Origin: Holophagaceae bacterium
Lineage (GTDB): Bacteria > Acidobacteriota > Holophagae > Holophagales > Holophagaceae
DNA length: 36,886 nt
Assembly: GCA_017859995.1 (NCBI GenBank)
Contig: JAFJUR010000006.1
Span: 1 to 36,886 of the forward strand
Direction of reading: 5' to 3'
The notes below the pieces were generated by a model. It saw only the letters and a program-made list of their open reading frames with translations, searched no databases and was not told where the DNA came from. This document shows positions 30,754 through 36,886 of the stretch, in pieces. Position numbers and translations under genes: made by a program. Position 1 is the first letter of the stretch; every line of letters starts with the position of its first letter.

Positions 30754-31485
30754 TCAGGCCTCGCCGAACTCGGGGTTTCGACGGTCGGTGATCAGGGCGG
30801 CGTTCATCAGCAGCTCGGTGAGGGGCAGGTCCAGGGTCGGCTCCACCCGGCAGGTTTCCACGAACTCGATGTCGGGCCGGTCCCAGGAGAGGATCTCGTA
30901 GACGGCGGGAAGGCCCTCGTCGGCGTGGTAGGCGGCGTGCACCACTTCGCCGTGCTTGAGGTAGAGCAGGCCCATGCCGGCCTCGGATTTCACGGTGAGG
31001 GTGCAGGATTTCTTTTCCCAGTTGAGCAGCTGGAGGATGCTGTTGAGCCCGATGCCCCGGATCATGCCGGTGGGTTCGAACTGGGCGGCGGCGCGGATGG
31101 CATCCATCAGCAGCGTCAGGCGCGGGGGCTTGGTGAGGATGCGGATGGCGCCCAGCTGCAGGGGGGTGTTCAGGTGCTGGCTCTCGTCCAGGCCGGTCAT
31201 GACGATGATGGGCACCTGGGGATAGAGGCGGCTCACCTTGGCGATGAGGTTGAACCCGTCCATGACGGGCATGTTCAGGTCGGTCACCAGGACATGGACC
31301 GGCTCCTGGCGGAGCAGCTCCAGGGCTTGGCCGCCGTCCTGGGCCATGAGGATCTTGAAGCCCTGCAGGCCTTTGAGCCCAGCCCGGTAGAGGCTCAGGG
31401 TCGCGCGGTCATCCTCCACCACCAGCAGGGTCTTGGTGGGGCCTTCCGGCTTCGGCAGGGGGCGGGGGCGGGTGGGCAGGCTCAT
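30754..31485 (-). CDS. Response regulator with DUF4388 output domain
   Basis: 243 residues. An N-terminal receiver domain (about 18-130) has acidic residues ED/D at 24-26, phospho-acceptor Asp69 in VLVTDLNMPVMDG, T97 and Lys119. A DUF4388 domain follows (about 138-225), recognised by IRGIGLNSILQLLNWEKKSCTLTV and GLLYLKHGEVVHA. DUF4388/PATAN domains serve in phosphorylation-linked protein-protein control of motility and development in several phyla. No kinase lies nearby. It sits 30 bases downstream of the GH113-like gene and is probably co-transcribed with it. Confidence 0.9.
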   Translation of the reverse strand: MSLPTRPRPLPKPEGPTKTLLVVEDDRATLSLYRAGLKGLQGFKILMAQDGGQALELLRQEPVHVLVTDLNMPVMDGFNLIAKVSRLYPQVPIIVMTGLDESQHLNTPLQLGAIRILTKPPRLTLLMDAIRAAAQFEPTGMIRGIGLNSILQLLNWEKKSCTLTVKSEAGMGLLYLKHGEVVHAAYHADEGLPAVYEILSWDRPDIEFVETCRVEPTLDLPLTELLMNAALITDRRNPEFGEA

Positions 31486-31515
31486 GGATCTCGTCAGGAT
31501 ACCTTCGGCAGGACC

Positions 31516-32775
31516 TCAGCGCTCCTCGCCTTTTGGCACCCGGCGGGCCGGGACCGGCTCCTTTGCGAGGATGGCCTTGGCCTCGGCGGCATCGGCGGGG
31601 TGCCGGGCCTCCCAGTCCAGCACCCAGGGGGGCAGCTCGGCGTCCTCGTAGTCCCGCACCTTCCGGTGCCAGCTGACCAGGGCCTGCACCACCGCCTCGT
31701 GGATGTTCTCTGCCCTGGGAGGGATGTGGCCCTCCCAGATGGGTTCTTTGAAATACTTGCGCAAGGTGGCCTCGGCGGGCTTGCCCCACACCGCGTAGGT
31801 GCGGTCCAGGGGGCCGCCGATGGGCTTCTGATTGAGGTTCTCGCCATAGAGGTAGTAGAAGACCGCGTCGCCGTCGCTCCAGTGGCGCAGCACGCCGAAG
31901 GCGCCCTTGAGGAGGTGGTCCTGGAGGGCGAGGTCGAGGGGCTTGTCCGTGCGGAAATCCCAGGGGCCCACATGGGCGTGGGCCACGGAAGGGTAGCCCA
32001 CCTCGGTGATCATCACGGGGTGCTGGAACCGGGCGGTGAGGGTGCGGGCCTTGTAGACGATCCACCACCAGGCGTCGCGGATCTGATCCTGGGAGGGGTA
32101 TTCGTCGTACTTGGCGATGGGATCGTAGGTGTTGATGCCGATGACATCGAGGCAGTCGCCGAAGGTGAAGCTGTCGTGGCTGTCGAAGTTCACGCTGTAG
32201 ACCAGCTTGCCCTTGAAGACCTGGCGCACGTCGGTGGCCAGGCGGCGCCAATGGTCGGGGAAGGGGTGGGTGGAGGCCATCTCGGTGCCGAGGCTGTACC
32301 ACTCCACGCCACCTTCCTGGGCCAGCGCCGCGAGCCGCACGTTGAAGGCGGTGTAGTTCTTCCACCACAGGTCCCAGTCGTCGGGCGCGATGTTGCCGCG
32401 CCACCATTCGGCGTTCTCGGCCTCGTCCCGCATGTTGATCGTGGGGAAGAACATCATGCGCAGGCCCCGGACCTTCGCCTGGCGGAAGGTCCGGCGCAGG
32501 CTCTCCTCGGTGGGGCTGGAGGTGGGGTGGCGCCGGATCTCGGTGCTGTGGCCGGTGTCCATGCGGTAGATGGCCTGCAGGCTCACGCAGGTGGCGCCGG
32601 TCGCCGCGATGCGGTCGAGTTCCTCGCCGTAGTCGTAGTCCGGGACGCCGGCGTAGAGTCCGAGCACCATGCCGCGGGGCTGGGGCACCAGCGCTCGCCG
32701 CTGGGCGCGCCGAACCCACATCAGGGTGGCGGGCAGTCCGAGGATGGCGAGCAGGATGAGGATGCGACGGATCAT
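31516..32775 (-). CDS. GH113-like glycoside hydrolase, membrane-anchored
   Basis: 419 residues. An N-terminal helix (RRILILLAILGLPATLMWV) anchors or exports it. The rest is a TIM barrel of the GH113 type (beta-mannanase clan A): GLYAGVPDYDYGEELDRIAATGATCVSLQ, then the acid/base Glu165 in WYSLGTEMAST and the nucleophile Glu258 in MITEVGYPS. The two glutamates lie on consecutive-type barrel strands as the clan requires. INTYDPI and the Trp-rich DAWWWIVYKA helix fit substrate binding. Substrate unproven; mannan or a related polymer is a family-based guess. It follows the CNNM/CBS gene by 71 bases and precedes the REC-DUF4388 gene. Confidence 0.85.
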   Translation of the reverse strand: MIRRILILLAILGLPATLMWVRRAQRRALVPQPRGMVLGLYAGVPDYDYGEELDRIAATGATCVSLQAIYRMDTGHSTEIRRHPTSSPTEESLRRTFRQAKVRGLRMMFFPTINMRDEAENAEWWRGNIAPDDWDLWWKNYTAFNVRLAALAQEGGVEWYSLGTEMASTHPFPDHWRRLATDVRQVFKGKLVYSVNFDSHDSFTFGDCLDVIGINTYDPIAKYDEYPSQDQIRDAWWWIVYKARTLTARFQHPVMITEVGYPSVAHAHVGPWDFRTDKPLDLALQDHLLKGAFGVLRHWSDGDAVFYYLYGENLNQKPIGGPLDRTYAVWGKPAEATLRKYFKEPIWEGHIPPRAENIHEAVVQALVSWHRKVRDYEDAELPPWVLDWEARHPADAAEAKAILAKEPVPARRVPKGEER

Positions 32776-32846
32776 GCGGAGCGGCTCCAGGCTTCAGCCT
32801 AGCGGGGGAATCCTGGAGAAAGGAACCTCAAGTCCGCGCCCGGCCC

Positions 32847-34094
32847 TCAGGTCCGCTCCACCTTCACCTGCACGATGCGGGTGCCCTCCATGCGCAGCAC
32901 GGTCAGGCGGGCGCCTTCGACGGCCACGGATTCCTGGGGTCTGGGCACGCGGCCCAGGCGCGCCATGACCAGGCCGGCGAGGGTGTCGAAGCCATCCCGT
33001 TCCCAGGTGAGGCCGACGGCCTGGGCCACGTCCTCCACGTGGGCATGGCCGGATACAAGCCAGACGCCAGGCGCCTGCTCCACGAGGCCCACCGGGCCCT
33101 CGTGCTCGTCCTGGATCTCGCCGAAGACTTCCTCCAGCAGATCCTCCATGGTGACCAGGCCGGAGACGCCGCCGAACTCGTCCACCACCAGGGCGAGCTG
33201 GGTGCGGGCCCGCTGGAGGTCGCGCAACAGCTCGGCCACAGGCTTGCTCTCCGGCACGAAGTGGGCGGGCTTCAGCAACGTGGCGAGGGGGGGCTGGGCC
33301 CCGTCCGGCAGCTGCATGAGGTCCTTCACCAGGAGCACCCCGCGCACCTGCTCGATGCCGCCTTCAAAAACGGGCAGGCGGGAGTGGCGGCTTTCGGTGA
33401 AGGCCGTCCAGGCCTCCTGGATGCTGGCCTCCAGGGGCAGGGCCACGATGCGGGTGCGGGGGGTCATGACCTCGCGCACCACGGTGTCGCCGAAGGTCAC
33501 CACGTTCCGGATGAGTTCGCGGTCTTCGGCTTCGAGGATGCCCTCGGCCTCGCCTTCCTCCAGCAGCGCGGTGACGGCCTCCTCAGTGGCCTCCTCGCCG
33601 TCGTCCTCGCGCGCCCGCTCCTCGGCGTGGCGGCGGTCGGTCATCTGCGCCAGGGGGCGCACCAGGGGGCCGAGCACGGCCTCCGCCGGGGCGTAGAGGG
33701 GAAACAACCGGGTGAGCCAGCGCGCCGGGTCGCTGGTGCTGAGCAGCGCGGGCAGGAGCAGGTCGAGCAGCCAAAGGGCCGCCAGGGCCAGGACGCAGAA
33801 GGTCCAGGCTCCGCCAGGCAGAAGGCTGTGGAAGGGCCAGAGCAGGGCCGCGAGGGGCAGCAACAGGGCCTGGTTCCAGAAGGAGAGGCCCATGCCCAGG
33901 GCCCGCGGTTGCTCCAGCAGCGCCGCCAGCCGGGGATCGGCGATGGCTCCTTCCTCCAGCAGGCGCCGCCGCTGCAGGGAATGCAGGGCATGGAAGGCGG
34001 AGAGCAGCAGCGCCATCGCGCAGCGGTAGGCCATCACCGCGAGCGCGGCGAGCAGGAACCAGGATGGGGGGGCGTTGCCGCCTGAATCAGCCAT
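32847..34094 (-). CDS. CNNM/CBS-pair protein (CorC/HlyC family)
   Basis: 415 residues. Four hydrophobic helices in the N-terminal half (about 12-36, 68-88, 92-116 and 128-150) represent a divergent CNNM (DUF21) domain. A charged linker (HAEERAREDDGEEATEEAV) leads to EDRELIRNVVTFGDTVVREVMTPRTRIVALPL, the standard entry to two CBS domains (about 200-325). A C-terminal CorC-HlyC domain follows (VWLVSGHAHVEDVAQAVGL...FDTLAGLVMARLGRVP). Family members handle divalent-cation (Mg2+/Co2+) transport or efflux and are often mis-named hemolysins. The gene starts 13 bases after the stop of the HGSNAT-like gene, so the two are one transcript. Confidence 0.9.
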   Translation of the reverse strand: MADSGGNAPPSWFLLAALAVMAYRCAMALLLSAFHALHSLQRRRLLEEGAIADPRLAALLEQPRALGMGLSFWNQALLLPLAALLWPFHSLLPGGAWTFCVLALAALWLLDLLLPALLSTSDPARWLTRLFPLYAPAEAVLGPLVRPLAQMTDRRHAEERAREDDGEEATEEAVTALLEEGEAEGILEAEDRELIRNVVTFGDTVVREVMTPRTRIVALPLEASIQEAWTAFTESRHSRLPVFEGGIEQVRGVLLVKDLMQLPDGAQPPLATLLKPAHFVPESKPVAELLRDLQRARTQLALVVDEFGGVSGLVTMEDLLEEVFGEIQDEHEGPVGLVEQAPGVWLVSGHAHVEDVAQAVGLTWERDGFDTLAGLVMARLGRVPRPQESVAVEGARLTVLRMEGTRIVQVKVERT

Positions 34095-34107
34095 TATCTC
34101 GCCAATT

Positions 34108-35571
34108 CTAGCGCGATTCCCGCCTGGCCAGGATCTGCTGCGCCACGTCGGCGCGGGCCTCCGGTCCGAGGCGCAGCTTCAGGCGCTCGGCCTCCCGGAA
34201 GTACTCCTCCGGATCGCGGGAGAGCCCGTCGGGCGTCGGCGGCAGGCCTTTGCGCGCCCGGGCCGCATTCAGGAAGCGGTAGGGCTCCTTGGCCAGCTCG
34301 GGGCTCTGCAGGAAGTGGCGGAAGGTCCACCAGCCGCCCAGCACGAACCACACGCCCAGGGCCGCCACGGCCCGGCGCTGGAGCAGGCGCATGCGCTCCG
34401 GCGTCTGGCGCACCCGCTGCCAGGCCACGCCCGCCCAGAGGTTCAGGGCGATGATCGCGGCCGTCAGGAGCAGGGTGCCGGCCCAGCCCTGGGTGCCCCA
34501 ACCCCACCCCGTCACCGCGAGAACCGCAGGGGCCAGCAGCACGCCGAAGATCAGGTTGAGGTGCAGCATGTAGAGCAGCAGGGACTCGGCGCTGGCGGCC
34601 TTGATGGGGTTCGGGCCCTTCCATTTGGGCCGCGCCAGCTCGACGGCGCCCATGAGGGAGCCGCCAAGGAGGATCCAGCCGGCGCGGGCCGCCACACTGG
34701 GCAGGGTGGTGTTGGCGATGCCGCCCAGCTCGCTGTAGGTGAAGGCGCCGGTGCGGCTGTGCAGCATCCATACTCCGTTCGACTGGAGCCAGGTGCCGCC
34801 CCAGAGCCAGCCCTGCTGGGCGATGGCGCCCCAGGCGAGGAGCAGAGCCCCGACCGCGGCGAGGCCCGCGAGGAACCGCGCCTCGCTCCAGCGCGCCCGG
34901 CCCTCGACGGGCTCCACCCGCAGGTGCCGGTAGAGGCCGCCCAGGAAGGCGCCGAAGGCCGGGAAGGCGATCCACGGGAAGAGGGGGAAGAGGGCCTGCA
35001 CGCCGCGATCAGGCAATCCATTGAAGAGGCCGCGGATGGGCAGCCACATCCCGTCGGCCACGCCGGTGGCCCAGAGGTGGGGCGAGACCAGGGGCACGAA
35101 CACCGCGATCACCAGCGCGAGCCCCGTGAAGACCTTCGGGTTCCGCACCAGCCGGGCGAGGCCCTGGAGGATCAGCAGCGAGAAGACGATGCACTGGAGC
35201 ACGTCGATCTTGAAGAGCTCGCGGGCCTTCTGCGCGGTGTTGAGCACGGTCCAGTCCGCCGCGGTGATGCCCGGTGCGTGCAGGGCGTAGGCGCAGAGCA
35301 GGATGAAGCCCAGGCGCCGGGCCGTGTCGGGCCAGAAGGGACGAAGGGTGCCGTCAGTCCTGAACGTGGAGATCACCAGGCTGTAGCCCGCGGCCATGGT
35401 GAAGCTGGGGGCCACCAGGCCATTGAGGTAGTTCAGCCAGTCGGGCCGGAGACCCGACTGCAGCCACACATTCACCGCATGGACCTCGATCATCACGATC
35501 ACGGCCCAGCCGCGCAGCTGGTCAATCCAGTCGCAGCGTTTCGACGGGGTCAGATCGTTCCAGAGGGACAT
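34108..35571 (-). CDS. HGSNAT-like (DUF1624) integral-membrane acetyltransferase
   Basis: 487 residues with about ten to eleven membrane helices. It opens with SKRCDWIDQLRGWAVIVMIEVHAVNVWL, the RxxxxDxLRGxAVxxMIxxH motif of the heparan-alpha-glucosaminide N-acetyltransferase catalytic domain; the His is the presumed acetyl acceptor. Later blocks are LVAPSFTMAAGYSLVI, FKIDVLQCI and FPLFPWIAFPAFGAFLGG. The C-terminal about 60 residues are a soluble charged tail with DPEEYFREAERLKLRLG. Family knowledge: the fold moves acetyl groups across a membrane onto sugars; bacterial substrates are mostly unknown. First gene of the run that continues with CNNM/CBS, GH113-like and REC-DUF4388. Confidence 0.85.
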   Translation of the reverse strand: MSLWNDLTPSKRCDWIDQLRGWAVIVMIEVHAVNVWLQSGLRPDWLNYLNGLVAPSFTMAAGYSLVISTFRTDGTLRPFWPDTARRLGFILLCAYALHAPGITAADWTVLNTAQKARELFKIDVLQCIVFSLLILQGLARLVRNPKVFTGLALVIAVFVPLVSPHLWATGVADGMWLPIRGLFNGLPDRGVQALFPLFPWIAFPAFGAFLGGLYRHLRVEPVEGRARWSEARFLAGLAAVGALLLAWGAIAQQGWLWGGTWLQSNGVWMLHSRTGAFTYSELGGIANTTLPSVAARAGWILLGGSLMGAVELARPKWKGPNPIKAASAESLLLYMLHLNLIFGVLLAPAVLAVTGWGWGTQGWAGTLLLTAAIIALNLWAGVAWQRVRQTPERMRLLQRRAVAALGVWFVLGGWWTFRHFLQSPELAKEPYRFLNAARARKGLPPTPDGLSRDPEEYFREAERLKLRLGPEARADVAQQILARRESR

Positions 35572-35607
35572 GGGAGGGCCTCAAAATTGGGATCAAGCAG
35601 GATGACC

Positions 35608-35627
35608 ACCACCAAGGTCTTGGTGGT
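35608..35627 (-). terminator. Hairpin between the APC permease and the HGSNAT-like gene
   Basis: ACCACCAAG / CTTGGTGGT is a 9-bp inverted repeat with essentially no spacer; the realistic stem is 7 bp with a 6-base loop. It lies 34 bases past the permease stop. There is no U-tract, so the terminator call is modest. Confidence 0.5.
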
Positions 35628-35661
35628 GAATTCTTGAATGGTGGTTGAAATGAACCCAGGC

Positions 35662-36886
35662 TTAGACGTTCTGCTGCCGCATGACGCTGTGCTTCTTGCC
35701 GTAGGCGAAGTAGATCACGAAGCCGAGGGCCAGCCAGGCGATGAGGCGCCACCAGTTCGCCACGGGCAGGGAGAACATCAACATCAGGCAGGTCAGCACG
35801 CCCATGACGGGCACGAAGGGCACCCAGGGGCAGCGGAAGGGGCGCTCGGCCTCGGGATGCTTCTTGCGCATGATGAGCACGGCCGCGCAGACGATGACGA
35901 AGGCCAGCAGGGTGCCGATGTTGGCGAGGTGGAGCAGGGCGTCGATGGGCAGGAAACCCGCCAGGGTGCCCACGAAGGTGCCGACCAGCATGGTGGATTT
36001 CCAGGGCGTGCGGAACTTCGGGTGCACGTCGCCGAAGGTGGCCTTGGGAAGCAGGCCATCGCGCGCCATGGCCAGGAACACGCGGGGGCCGCTGAGCATC
36101 ATCACCAGCAGCACGGAGGTGATGCCCGCGACACCCGCGGTGGCGATGAGCCCCTCGGCCCAGGCCATGCCCTTCTGCTTGAAGGCCGTCGAAACGGGAG
36201 CGTTGATGTCGAGCTGATCGAACTTGACCATGCCGGTGAGCACGGCCACCACGGCGATGTAGAGCACGGTGCAGACCAGGAGGGAGACGATGATGCCGAT
36301 GGGCACGTCCCGCTGGGGCCGCATGGGTGGAGACCGAGTCGAAGCCGATGTAGGCGAAGAAGATGATGGCCGCGCCGGCCATGGTGCCGATGGGCGCGCC
36401 ACCGCCGTCCACCATGCCCGCCACGCGGTGTCCGAAGAAGCTGATGCCAGTCCACCCGAAGGGCGCGAAGGGGTGCCAGTTGGTCGTGGTGATGAAGAAG
36501 GCGCCCACGGCGATGACGAAGAGCACGGCGGCCACCTTGATGGCCACCATGACGCCGTTGAAGGTGGCGCTCTCCTGGATTCCCTTCACAAGGATGGCGG
36601 TGATGATCGCCACGATGAGGAGGGCCGGCAGGTTCATCATGGCGCCCGTGCTCGCGAAGTGGCCCGTGGCGGGATCGTACTTCCAGGGCGATTCGCTGAG
36701 AAGCTTGGGAATGTGGATGCCGATGTTGCTGACGGCGCTTTGGAAGTAGGCGGACCAGCCGGTGGCCACCGCCGCGCTGGAGACGCCATATTCGAGGATG
36801 AGATCCCATCCGATGATCCAGGCGAACAGCTCGCCCAGCGTGGCGTAGGCGTAGGTGTAGGCCGAGCCCGCCACGGGCACCATGGC
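35662..36886 (-). pseudogene. APC-family amino acid permease, frameshifted and partial
   Basis: The gene runs off the right edge. From the edge to about 36330 one frame reads as an amino-acid/polyamine permease (VPVAGSAYTYAYATLGELFAW, EYGVSSAAVATGWS, FFAYIGFDSVSTHA). After that the homology continues in another frame as PQRDVPIGIIVSLLVC..., RVFLAMARDGLLPKATFGDVHPKFRTPWKS and a normal end (YGKKHSVMRQQNV). In relatives the FDSVST and RDVPIGI blocks are joined by about ten residues, often with EE; here only about three codons separate them. So the break looks like a small out-of-frame deletion near 36316-36330. It is either a real pseudogene or a sequencing/assembly error. The family (cationic amino acid transporter-like) has about 12 helices. 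The true start is outside the window. Confidence 0.82.

Noticed and set aside
30580-32802. 740-codon plus-strand ORF opposite REC-DUF4388 and the GH113-like gene.
   Set aside because: Both minus-strand proteins show clear domains and catalytic residues; this frame is their shadow.

Overview
The window reads as a chromosomal segment of a high-GC bacterium. I infer the Holophagae branch of Acidobacteriota (Geothrix/Holophaga-like). The basis is strong G/C third-position bias, a sigma-54-controlled transport operon whose permease has the duplicated FtsX layout known from acidobacterial permeases, an ECF42-type sigma factor with a YCII/DGPF partner, and several DUF families common there. This is not a species-level call. 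There is no phage, integrase, transposase or CRISPR array. Most of the window is core or housekeeping sequence with short operons and tight convergent ends.

Layout. 1-3.2 kb: end of a branched-chain aminotransferase, a DUF4382 lipoprotein, then an ECF42 sigma factor and its YCII/DGPF partner, with a matching ECF promoter between the two. 3.3-4.4 kb: two divergent tRNA-Ser genes (TGA and GCT) and a SnoaL-like protein. 4.4-11.6 kb: a five-gene minus-strand operon (HlyD-type adaptor, ABC ATPase, duplicated FtsX permease, sigma-54 response regulator, histidine kinase). It is preceded by a -24/-12 promoter and an upstream palindrome, so it probably activates itself. 11.6-13.6 kb: comEA, a pseudopilin, a pseudopilin-like paralogue without an N-terminal helix, and radC, which look like a DNA-uptake/repair operon. 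13.6-15.4 kb: a markedly AT-rich divergent promoter region, an S-adenosylhomocysteine (SAH) riboswitch and ahcY.

15.4-27 kb: a mixed set of small operons: caspase-like protease, DUF4337, NudJ-like NUDIX hydrolase, DUF4199, DinB-like protein, glutaminase, RlmF, small membrane proteins, SnoaL/VOC proteins, DUF3995, a zincin, a SHOCT lipoprotein, a PlsC-like acyltransferase and an unrecognised 564-residue protein. 27-30.6 kb: serine biosynthesis (DUF1015, short serA, serC), with serA flanked by two repeat elements of similar design. 30.7-35.6 kb: a probable operon of an HGSNAT-like membrane acetyltransferase, a CNNM/CBS protein, a GH113-like glycosidase and a REC-DUF4388 regulator. 35.7-36.9 kb: an APC-family permease that runs off the window and carries a frameshift.

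The best regulatory signals are the SAH riboswitch, the sigma-54 promoter with upstream palindrome, and the ECF42-type promoter. The least explained items are the helix-less pseudopilin paralogue, the 564-residue orphan, the paired repeats around serA, and the DUF1015 protein with a ParB-like DGHHR motif beside serA/serC. All calls come from reading the sequence; no database search was run.
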